A stretch of 57,220 nucleotides of DNA from assembly GCA_026394265.1 (NCBI GenBank), contig JAPKYO010000070.1:1-57220 (forward strand), given 5' to 3'. Made by a program: the position numbers and the translations under genes. The stretch comes from Candidatus Bathyarchaeota archaeon (GTDB taxonomy: Archaea; Thermoproteota; Bathyarchaeia; TCS64). Of the stretch, positions 50,476 to 57,220 are shown piece after piece (the stretch's first letter is position 1; every line of letters begins with the position of its first letter). A model generated the notes under the pieces. The model was not told the DNA's origin, did not search any database, and worked only from the letters and a program-made list of their open reading frames with translations.

Positions 50476-51912
50476 CTAGAGGAGCCCCTTCTTTGCAGCC
50501 TTGGCGAGGAAGCCGTCGGCCGCCATGAAGTCGTCCGTGGCCTTCGCGGTGATCTCGTCAGCCGCCTTCTGCGCCTTCGCCATGACCTCGTCCTCGTCGA
50601 GGGTGACACACCGCTTCTTCTCCACGACGAATTTTCCGTTGACGATAACGGTCTCGACCTCGTCGCCGCGGCTGTAGTAGACGATGTTTGGGGCTATGTT
50701 TCGGACGGGGCGGGTAATGCTGGGGACCATGTGGGGCGCCTTGAGGTCCATTATTATCACGTCGGCCTTCTTCCCGATCTCCAGGCTGCCGATCTTGTCC
50801 CCGAGGCCTATTGTATTGGCTCCGCCGATGGTGGCGACGCGCAGCATCTCCCACGCGGGGAGGACGGTGGGGTCCCTGTGGCGGACCTTGTTGAGGAGTG
50901 CCGCGGTCTTCATGCCTATGAGCATGTTGTGGCCAGTGCTGCCGGGGGCCTGGTCGCTGCCGAGGCCCGCGTATTTGCCGCCCTGCTGTAGGAAGAGGGC
51001 GAGCGGAGGCACTATGCCGTCGATGAGGGCTATGCTGGCGGGGCAGCTTGCGTAACGGACACCCCGCTTGGCGATTATGGCGACCTCGTCGTCCGTCGTC
51101 TGGTGGCAGTGGGCGGCGATGATGTTGTCGTCGAGGAACCCGATCTTGTCGAGGTACTTGATTGTGGTCGTGTCGTAGCGGAGCTTCATCTGTATGGCTT
51201 CGCGTGCGCCCTGTGCGACGTGTATGTGGGTGAGCTTGCCACGCTTCACCGCCTCGGCCTTTACGCGTTCGAGGAGGCCGCGGCTCATCATGTCGGCGCC
51301 CTGTGGGCTGAAGATGCAGCTTATCCTGCCCTCCCCCGCGCCGTCCCAGTGCTCCACTACCTCGACTCCGGCCTTGAACTTCTGTTCGCCGAGTGCCTCG
51401 TCGAATATGTAGGGCTTGTTTGCGTCGGGGCGGCTGTTTGGCCCGATCTCGTTTATAGTGTCGGCGATGTTTGCGCGGACGCCGGCGGGGATGAAGACCT
51501 TCTCCGCGACGTGGCCCTCGTTTACGCCTATCTCGCCGAATGTGGTGACGCCGCTCTTGACACCCTCGAGAACGCCGAGTGCTCCGCCGGCGATGCTGTG
51601 CTCGGGCTTGATGTATTTAGCGAATGGTGCCATGGTCTTTAGCATCCACTCTATCTCGGGGACGTCCTGCGCCTCGCCGCGTATGATTGTGTGGCCCGTG
51701 TGTATGTGGACGTCTATGAAGCCGGGGAGGACCGCCTTGCCCTTTGCCTCGATGACCGTCTCGGAGTTCCGGTACTTCTTGTCGAGTTCGTGGGTCTTGC
51801 CCACGGCGACTATGTTCTGGCCTTCGACGGCGAGGGCGCCGTCCTCTATGACGCCGAGGCCCTCGCCCCGCATCGTGAGGAGTATGCCTTCCCGTATGTA
51901 GATGTCAGCCAT
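50476..51912 (-). CDS. Amidohydrolase, SAH/MTA-deaminase or guanine-deaminase type
   Basis: A 478-residue metal-dependent hydrolase. LPGFIDVHIHTGHTIIRGEA has HxH, LTHIHVAQGAREA and NIIAAHCHQTTDDEV the next histidines, and YAGLGSDQAPGS the catalytic aspartate. This is the ATZ/TRZ-type aminohydrolase pattern, deaminating ring or nucleoside substrates. ATG 51912 (MADIYIREGILLTMRG) is the natural start; the longer ORF adds eight odd residues. Substrate not assigned. Confidence 0.88.
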   Translation of the reverse strand: MADIYIREGILLTMRGEGLGVIEDGALAVEGQNIVAVGKTHELDKKYRNSETVIEAKGKAVLPGFIDVHIHTGHTIIRGEAQDVPEIEWMLKTMAPFAKYIKPEHSIAGGALGVLEGVKSGVTTFGEIGVNEGHVAEKVFIPAGVRANIADTINEIGPNSRPDANKPYIFDEALGEQKFKAGVEVVEHWDGAGEGRISCIFSPQGADMMSRGLLERVKAEAVKRGKLTHIHVAQGAREAIQMKLRYDTTTIKYLDKIGFLDDNIIAAHCHQTTDDEVAIIAKRGVRYASCPASIALIDGIVPPLALFLQQGGKYAGLGSDQAPGSTGHNMLIGMKTAALLNKVRHRDPTVLPAWEMLRVATIGGANTIGLGDKIGSLEIGKKADVIIMDLKAPHMVPSITRPVRNIAPNIVYYSRGDEVETVIVNGKFVVEKKRCVTLDEDEVMAKAQKAADEITAKATDDFMAADGFLAKAAKKGLL

Positions 51913-52022
51913 TGGGTTCCGATAGTGGTGCGCCACATCATATTTTACGCCTTCGGTTAGAGTGGGTAGTGTTCGATGCGAGAAGCGGTGGGTGGGTGGT
52001 CATTTGACCGGAGCAGACGGGT

Positions 52023-52499
52023 TTATCTCGCCACCTTTACGGAGGTGATCTTGAGCGCCTTCTGAATCTCCGCCGGGGTGATCTCGAGGATGAAGCCTCT
52101 TTGGCCGCCGTTTATGTAGAATTTGGGTAGCTGGAGGATGGTTTCCTCGGCGTAGACGGGCATGGCTCGTTTGGTGCCGAATGGGCTTATGCCGCCGACG
52201 AGGTACCCCGTATGGCGCTGCGCGTCCTTGACCTCGCAGGACTCGACGTTCTTCGCCCCTATCTGGCGGGCGAGGTCCTTGAGGCTGACCTCCTTGTCGC
52301 CGTGCTGGAGGACGACCACGGGTTCTCCGTCGTCCCTCTGCATGATCAGGGTCTTCACAACGTCGTGCAGGCCAACGCCGAGGCCGTCCGCGGCGACGTC
52401 GCTCCCCTTCCGCTGGTAGTCGTATGTGTGCTTCTCGTAGGTTATACCCAGTTTATCGAGGTGGAGGGTAGCGGGGGTGACTGGGAATCGCTTGGACAT
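52023..52499 (-). CDS. YbaK-type Cys-tRNA(Pro) deacylase
   Basis: A 158-residue protein close to bacterial YbaK: VTPATLHLDKLGITYEKHTY, GVGLHDVVKTLIMQRDDGEP (catalytic lysine region), LKDLARQIGAKNVESCEVKD, then TGYLVGGISPFGTKRAMPVY and GGQRGFILEITPAEIQKAL. It clears cysteine mischarged on tRNA-Pro. Second deacylase relative in this window, and nearer to the bacterial form than the one at 5019. Confidence 0.93.
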   Translation of the reverse strand: MSKRFPVTPATLHLDKLGITYEKHTYDYQRKGSDVAADGLGVGLHDVVKTLIMQRDDGEPVVVLQHGDKEVSLKDLARQIGAKNVESCEVKDAQRHTGYLVGGISPFGTKRAMPVYAEETILQLPKFYINGGQRGFILEITPAEIQKALKITSVKVAR

Positions 52500-52543
52500 A
52501 GGGATCAGGTGAAATTGGGCTAGGCTTAGGCTTTGCGATTGGT

Positions 52544-53191
52544 CTACGCCTTCTTCCTGTCGACGCCACGGGGGTCTGCGCCCTTCGTGGCCGCGGTGGG
52601 GTCGATGCCGCTGGGGCTTGAGACTGAGGGGCTTACGCTGCTGGCGGCGCCGTCGGAGACCGTGGCGCTCTTGGGCGCGGCTCCTCCGGCCGATGATTCC
52701 CTGGGCTCGGATACGGCGGTGTCCCTCTCCCAGCCCTCATGCTGGAGAACAAGACGTTCAACGGCTGTGCATCCGTTCAGGGCGTCAAGGTCGCCGAGCG
52801 CCGTGTAGTCGCTGGGCCAGCACCGGTAGACCCTCCACGAGAGGACGAGCTGGTCGGCCTCGTTGTAGAGGTTGACGGTTATGTCCTTCCGGTAGTTGGG
52901 GAGGGAGACCTCTGGCCTCTGGTACCTGCTCCAGACGAGGTTTGCCCACGCCTCGAACTCCTGCGCGTGGGTGCGCCCCCTCTCGATCACGATGGGCTCG
53001 TAGGCGGTGAGGCCGGGAGACTTGTGGAAGCCGCTCGGGTCGCTCCCCGTCCTGTTGGTGACGACCTCGGTCCTCCTGAGGAGGCCGCTCACCCGGGTCA
53101 CCCCGGGAACGACGGCGCCGTCCCACATCACGCGGAACTTGAAGTGCTTGTAGGGGTCGATCCGGTTTTGGTTGACCGTGAATTCTGGCAT
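52544..53191 (-). CDS. Phage/eCIS tail tube protein (T4 gp19-like), orphan
   Basis: A 215-residue protein whose first 150 residues match the contractile tail tube family: DPYKHFKFRVMWDGAVVPGV, TRVSGLLRRTEVVTNRTGSD, LTAYEPIVIERGRTHAQEFE, YRKDITVNLYNEADQLVLSW and VYRCWPSDYTALGDLDALNG. The C-terminal 60 residues are a Ser/Ala/Pro-rich, probably disordered tail not typical of tube proteins. No sheath, baseplate, spike or AAA+ ATPase gene is in the window. Neighbours are housekeeping genes. It may be part of an injection system encoded elsewhere, or a co-opted tube. ATG 53191. Confidence 0.92.
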   Translation of the reverse strand: MPEFTVNQNRIDPYKHFKFRVMWDGAVVPGVTRVSGLLRRTEVVTNRTGSDPSGFHKSPGLTAYEPIVIERGRTHAQEFEAWANLVWSRYQRPEVSLPNYRKDITVNLYNEADQLVLSWRVYRCWPSDYTALGDLDALNGCTAVERLVLQHEGWERDTAVSEPRESSAGGAAPKSATVSDGAASSVSPSVSSPSGIDPTAATKGADPRGVDRKKA

Positions 53192-53260
53192 GTGTGAAGC
53201 TGGGGACGCGGGGCACTTATCGCTTTCCGACGAGGCGAGGCCAAATATAGTTGGTTGGCG

Positions 53261-54394
53261 ATGGCGTTCCCCATGCCGAGCATCGAGGAGATCAAGCGAG
53301 ACTTCCCCGCCCTCAGTGAGTGGACCTACCTTGACAACGCCTTCGTCGGGCTCATGCCCCGGCAGGTCAGGGAGGGCTACGACCGCTGGGCGGACCAGTG
53401 GCTCAACTTCGACGTGGGCAACAGGACCATCCTCTCCGGGTGGCTGGAGGCGGCGAACCGGGTCAGGGGCGCCATGGCGGGCTTCATAGGAGTCACGCCC
53501 AAGGAGATCGCCTACACGATGTGCACGGGCAGCGGCCTCAACATCGCCATAAACGGCACCGCGTGGAAGAGGGGGGACAACGCCGTCTTCCCCGAGTGGG
53601 AGCACAACCCCCTCGACACACACACCACCCGCCGAAACGGCGTAGAGTCACGCGTCTGGAAGCCAGAGGGCGGCAGCTTCCTCGTCTCCGACTTGGAGAA
53701 GCTCGTCGACGACAGGACCCGCCTCGTCCAGGTGAGCGAGGTCAGCTACGTCAACGGCTTCAGGGCGGACCTGAAGGAGGTCGCGGATGTGGCGCATGAG
53801 CACGGGGCGAAGCTGCTCGTGGACGCCACGCAGGCCGTCGGCGCGTTGAAGGTCGACTACAAGCGGGACGGCGCCGACTACGTCGCCTGGGCCCCATACA
53901 AGTACCTGATGGGCCCTGCCGGACTCGCCTTCCTCTACGTCGACGAGGAGTCGATCAAGGGGCTCACCCCCGACAGGACGGGGTGGAAGAACCAGATATG
54001 GGAGGGCGCACACGCCGAGGATAAGACGCCGGAGGACGCGGCTGAGAAGTTCGAGTACGGCACCATAAACTTCCAGGGCGTCTACGCCATGGAGGAGTCG
54101 CTCAGGTACCTCAATCGCCTCGGCATCGACTACGTCGAGAAGCGCGTCCTCGACACGACCGGGTACCTTCACAAGCGGCTCGGGGAGCTGGGCAAGGAGC
54201 TGTGGACCCCCGAGGGCAACGAGTCCCCAGTCGTCAGCTACAACCAGCCCGGCGCCGTGGAGCTCGCGGAGAAGCTGAAGAAGGGGAAGATCAAGGTCAC
54301 CGGCCGCGAGGCACACGGCGGCCACATGAGGGTCAGCGCCCACTTCTACAACACGCGCGGCGACGTTGACAAGCTCATCGAGGCCATCGGCTAG
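53261..54394 (+). CDS. Class V aminotransferase (cysteine desulfurase / isopenicillin-N-epimerase-like)
   Basis: A 377-residue PLP enzyme: IEEIKRDFPALSEWTYLDNA, IAYTMCTGSGLNIAINGTAW, LLVDATQAVGALKVDYKRDG, and the PLP lysine in WAPYKYLMGPAGLAFLYVD. The expected cysteine-desulfurase active-site loop is not obvious in the C-terminal third, so it may be an aminotransferase, kynureninase-like or epimerase member. ATG 53261 follows a weaker TTG. Divergent to the tail-tube gene. Confidence 0.87.
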   Translation: MAFPMPSIEEIKRDFPALSEWTYLDNAFVGLMPRQVREGYDRWADQWLNFDVGNRTILSGWLEAANRVRGAMAGFIGVTPKEIAYTMCTGSGLNIAINGTAWKRGDNAVFPEWEHNPLDTHTTRRNGVESRVWKPEGGSFLVSDLEKLVDDRTRLVQVSEVSYVNGFRADLKEVADVAHEHGAKLLVDATQAVGALKVDYKRDGADYVAWAPYKYLMGPAGLAFLYVDEESIKGLTPDRTGWKNQIWEGAHAEDKTPEDAAEKFEYGTINFQGVYAMEESLRYLNRLGIDYVEKRVLDTTGYLHKRLGELGKELWTPEGNESPVVSYNQPGAVELAEKLKKGKIKVTGREAHGGHMRVSAHFYNTRGDVDKLIEAIG

Positions 54395-54402
54395 GCCTCG
54401 TT

Positions 54403-54990
54403 CTATCTCTGGTCTCGTGAAGGCAGTGAAATTAAGGCGAATGAGGCCAGCATCGAGAACGTGAGGATTAGGAGTTCCAAGTCGGAGAAGAGATGTGTCT
54501 GGGTTTGGCCGCCGACGGGTCTCCCTTCGGGCAGAAGAAACCTATCACCCAGAGGCCCGTATGTGTAGTTCCCGTCGACGAATGATCGCGCCATGAAGGT
54601 GTTGCCCGTGAGACTGTAGCCATGGAGGCTCTTCGCCCAATCGGGTTGTGATATCAGGAAAAGGAGGGGACGTTCACCCACCTTGAACGTGGGCTGGTCC
54701 TCTACCCAGATCCCGATGGGACCGATGTCGCCGCCCGGCACATTGAACTCGATCAGGGAACTCGTAAGCTCCCCCTTATACACCGTCTCGACGCGGAAAC
54801 TTACCGCGGCGTATATCCCTGCAGCACCGCCAAATCTACTCTCCACCCCGACTACCTCACCCAACACAACAAAGTCGGACTTGTTGAATAGCTCCTCAGC
54901 CGTCGGCACCACGGCGATGGACGCCCCACAGACGGGCAACAACGCAGCTAGAAGCAACACGAGAGGCACGAGTCTCCGGGGCAACAACAA
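54403..54990 (-). CDS. Secreted/membrane protein with signal peptide and C-terminal anchor (195 residues)
   Basis: Signal peptide RRLVPLVLLLAALLPVCGA, then a beta-rich domain (VLGEVVGVESRFGG, VETVYKGELTSSLIEFNVPG) resembling small extracellular domains found in archaeal cell-surface proteins, and a final span LELLILTFSMLASFALISLP. Probably anchored in the cell membrane with the domain outside. Family not named. Eight bases after the aminotransferase stop, on the other strand. Confidence 0.68.
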   Translation of the reverse strand: MLLPRRLVPLVLLLAALLPVCGASIAVVPTAEELFNKSDFVVLGEVVGVESRFGGAAGIYAAVSFRVETVYKGELTSSLIEFNVPGGDIGPIGIWVEDQPTFKVGERPLLFLISQPDWAKSLHGYSLTGNTFMARSFVDGNYTYGPLGDRFLLPEGRPVGGQTQTHLFSDLELLILTFSMLASFALISLPSRDQR

Positions 54991-55147
54991 GAGGCTTCCT
55001 TAGATAATATTGAAGGTTGAGATTTAGGACTATTGTTTGGAACGCTTCTACTTCGTGTGGCAGTAGTCCCGGGAGTTTTACCCCGCTAAAAAAGCTGCGA
55101 GGTCTTTTAAGAATAAAAAATCCCTCATAGTGGCAGGTTAGTCAACG

Positions 55148-55972
55148 TTGATTGAGATTCGTTTCCACGGCAGGGGCGGGCAGGGCGCCGTCACCGCCGT
55201 GAAGATTCTGGCATCGGCGATCTACCTCGAGGGCAAGTTCACCCAGGCCATCCCGATGTACGGCACCGAGCGCCGCGGGGCACCCGTCTCCGCCTTCTGC
55301 CGCGTAGACGACGCACGCATCAGGGAACGCGACCTCGTACACGAGCCCGACATCGTCGTCGTCCTCGACCCCCTCCTCAACAGGAGCGTCGACGTCGCGG
55401 ACGGCCTCAAGAAGGGCGGGCTCGTCGTCGTAAACCACCCCGGAGCGGCCAAGGACACGGGGCTCGCCGGGGACTTCAAGGTCGCCACAGTCGACGCCAC
55501 GAAGATTGCGCTCGAAGTCATAGGCAGGCCGATCACGAACACCGCCATACTCGGCGCCTTCGCCAAGGCGACCGGGCTCGTGAAACTTGAATCCCTCGCG
55601 AAGGCGGTCAAGGGCGAGCTACCCGTCAGGCTCATCCCCACGAACGTCGAGGCGATGAAGAAGGCATACGAGGCGACGCATGCCCCGGTCGACGCCTCCG
55701 CCTTCAAGAAGGCCGAGATAGCGAAGAAGACCTCGAATCAGCCACTCATCTCGTACTCCCGCGTCGTCTCCGACTGGAGGGTCGTACGCCCCGTCGTCGA
55801 CAAGGCGAAGTGCGTCGGGTGCAAGAGGTGCTGGGTCTACTGCCCCGAGACAGCCATAGGCATGGTCGAGGGCAAGGCCGAGGTCAACTACGACTACTGC
55901 AAGGGCTGCGGCATCTGCTCCGAGGAGTGCCTCGTGGGCGCGGTGAAGATGGAGAGGGAAGAGGTGCAATGA
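55148..55972 (+). CDS. porG: Pyruvate:ferredoxin oxidoreductase gamma-delta fusion
   Basis: A 274-residue protein. Residues 1-190 are the gamma subunit ([56 protein letters not shown]). Residues 200-274 are the delta ferredoxin with two [4Fe-4S] motifs ([17 protein letters not shown] and [17 protein letters not shown]). The two are often separate genes, so this is a fusion. It links CO2 fixation or pyruvate oxidation to ferredoxin. TTG start; its TGA is followed one base later by the TTG of porA. A TATA-like TTTTAAGAAT lies near 55102. Confidence 0.93.
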
Positions 55973-55973
55973 G

Positions 55974-57212
55974 TTGAAGTCAGAGGTAATGGTCGGAAAC
56001 AAGGCCGTGGCATACGCGACTAAGCTCGCGAGGGCGAATCTCATAGCGGCGTACCCAATCACGCCACAGACGACGATAGTCGAGTACCTATCCGACTTCG
56101 TGGCGAGCGGTGAGCTCCCCGCGGAGTTCGTCACCGTCGAGGGGGAGATCACGGCGCAGCTCGTCTGCCTCGCGGGCAGCATCGCGGGCGCGAGGGCTTT
56201 CACCGCAACATCCGGCGAGGGGCTCCTATACATGAGCCACGCCCTGCACCACACGGCGCGCTACTGGGCGCCCGTCGTCATGGCGGTCTGCAACAGGAGC
56301 GTCAGGACGATGCAGCCGGACCACACGGACCTGCTCGCGCAGAGGGAGACGGGGTGGATACAGCTCTACTGCGAGAACAACCAGGAGGTGCTCGACACGG
56401 GCATCATGGCTTACAAGATCGCGGAGGACGACCGCGTGCGCCTTCCCGTCGCCTACGCCCTCGACGGCTACGTGCTCAGCTTCACCGCCGAGCCCGTCGA
56501 AATCCCCGAGCAGGAGAAGGTCGACGCATGGCTCCCGCCCTTCAAGACGAAGTACCCAGTCCTCCCCGAGACGTGGGACCACGACTTGGAGGAGTACAAG
56601 AAGCACTGGGCTCAGGGCAAGGGGATCAACGAGCCCTTCACGCCATTCGCGGGCGACGAGAACTTCAGCCACCTCACCATGATCAGCTGGAAGGGCCACG
56701 ACCTCCAATGGAGGTGGAGGGCGCACCAGGAGGCCATGATGAGGGCGAAGAAGGTCATCAGGGAGGTGAACGAGGAGTTCGGTAAGCTCTTCGGGCGCAG
56801 CTACGGTGACGGCCTCGTCGAGGAGTACCGCAGCGAGGACGCGGACGCCGTCATAGTCGCCATGGGCACGCTCGCCAGCACGGCGCGTGTAGCCGTTGAC
56901 AATCTACGCAAGCAGGGCAAGAAGATCGGCCTAGTGAAACTCAAGTCGTACAGGCCGTTCCCCGACGAGGAGTTCAGGGACATCGGAAAGCGCGTCAAGA
57001 CTATCGGCGTCATCGACCGCAACATCAGCCTCGGCGAGAACGGCATCGCCTACGGCTACATACGGAGCGCCGTCTACGACATGAAGGACCGGCCAAAGGT
57101 GCTCGGCTTCTACGCCGGCCTCGCCGGCCGCGAGGTCAGGGTACGCGACATAGAGAAGGCGGCCGAGATGACTCTCAAGGGTGCAGAGGGTGCCCCCGCG
57201 TGGATAGGGTGA
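55974..57212 (+). CDS. porA: Pyruvate:ferredoxin oxidoreductase alpha subunit
   Basis: A 412-residue subunit. Thiamine-pyrophosphate-family signs: VMVGNKAVAYATKLARANLI, AAYPITPQTTIVEYLS, FVTVEGEITAQLVCLAGSIA, ATSGEGLLYMSHALH and the C-terminal VDNLRKQGKKIGLVKLKSYR PFP region. TTG start just after porGD. It ends at TGA 57210-57212; the last bases (ATGA at 57217) probably begin porB beyond the right edge, giving the order porGD-porA-porB. Confidence 0.95.
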   Translation: MKSEVMVGNKAVAYATKLARANLIAAYPITPQTTIVEYLSDFVASGELPAEFVTVEGEITAQLVCLAGSIAGARAFTATSGEGLLYMSHALHHTARYWAPVVMAVCNRSVRTMQPDHTDLLAQRETGWIQLYCENNQEVLDTGIMAYKIAEDDRVRLPVAYALDGYVLSFTAEPVEIPEQEKVDAWLPPFKTKYPVLPETWDHDLEEYKKHWAQGKGINEPFTPFAGDENFSHLTMISWKGHDLQWRWRAHQEAMMRAKKVIREVNEEFGKLFGRSYGDGLVEEYRSEDADAVIVAMGTLASTARVAVDNLRKQGKKIGLVKLKSYRPFPDEEFRDIGKRVKTIGVIDRNISLGENGIAYGYIRSAVYDMKDRPKVLGFYAGLAGREVRVRDIEKAAEMTLKGAEGAPAWIG

Positions 57213-57220
57213 TGATATGA

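Noticed and set aside
1..57220. Full reassignment of TAG to an amino acid
   Set aside because: Too many well-known genes end at TAG at the right length. The internal TAGs are kept as findings, but genome-wide recoding is not supported by this window.
1..57220. CRISPR array or cas genes
   Set aside because: No regularly spaced direct repeats are seen, and no protein resembles Cas families.

Overview
The window looks like a GC-rich chromosomal segment from an uncultured archaeon. Signs of this are an archaeal-type short adenylosuccinate synthetase, the archaeal form of S-adenosylmethionine synthetase, a Hel308 helicase, a Trm5-type tRNA methyltransferase, TATA boxes about 25 bases ahead of starts, many TTG and GTG starts, and pyruvate:ferredoxin oxidoreductase subunits beside a bacterial-type GrpE-DnaK-DnaJ set. 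A TACK lineage such as Bathyarchaeia would fit, but nothing here proves it. TAG is the most common stop codon among the host genes.

Layout. 1-14.9 kb is core metabolism and stress: etfB (cut by the edge), a double-ACT protein, tRNA-Ser, purB, a pyruvate-kinase C-domain protein with a frameshift, a flavoprotein, TraX-like and YbaK-like proteins, grpE-dnaK, an arginine deiminase-like gene, dnaJ, purA, a CinA-like protein and hel308. 14.9-23.9 kb holds one small host gene (PUA/EVE-like) split by an 8.5-kb integrated element. That element carries a tyrosine recombinase, a primase-helicase, a ribbon-helix-helix (RHH) protein, a P-loop ATPase and a tightly overlapping chain of small genes. Its ends are short TCTGGG repeats, and joining the outer flanks restores one reading frame. 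23.9-37.9 kb holds an asparagine synthetase homologue without the glutaminase cysteine, endonuclease III, SAM synthetase, Trm5, a response regulator, a disrupted giant surface protein, a caspase-like secreted protein, ribulose-phosphate epimerase, a thiamine-diphosphate enzyme and tRNA-Leu.

37.9-42.4 kb is an AT-rich 4455-bp transposon with 26-bp imperfect terminal inverted repeats and a 9-bp target duplication. It carries an IS6-like transposase with a zinc ribbon, two tiny genes overlapping it, a RelE-like/Panacea pair, a long structured palindrome and a membrane-linked winged-helix regulator. 42.4-57.2 kb returns to host genes: MFS transporter, metallo-hydrolases, an ArsR/SRPBCC/ferredoxin cluster with a clear palindromic operator, thioredoxin, a BlaI-like repressor, amidohydrolase, a second YbaK-like deacylase, a lone phage/eCIS tail-tube protein, a class V aminotransferase, and porGD-porA leaving the right edge.

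The most unusual signals are in-frame TAG codons inside purA, the arginine deiminase-like gene and (three times) the surface protein; the split host gene with its mapped integration point; the transposon with its mapped ends and unassigned structured sequence; a DnaK with a substituted nucleotide-binding aspartate; and the orphan tail-tube gene.
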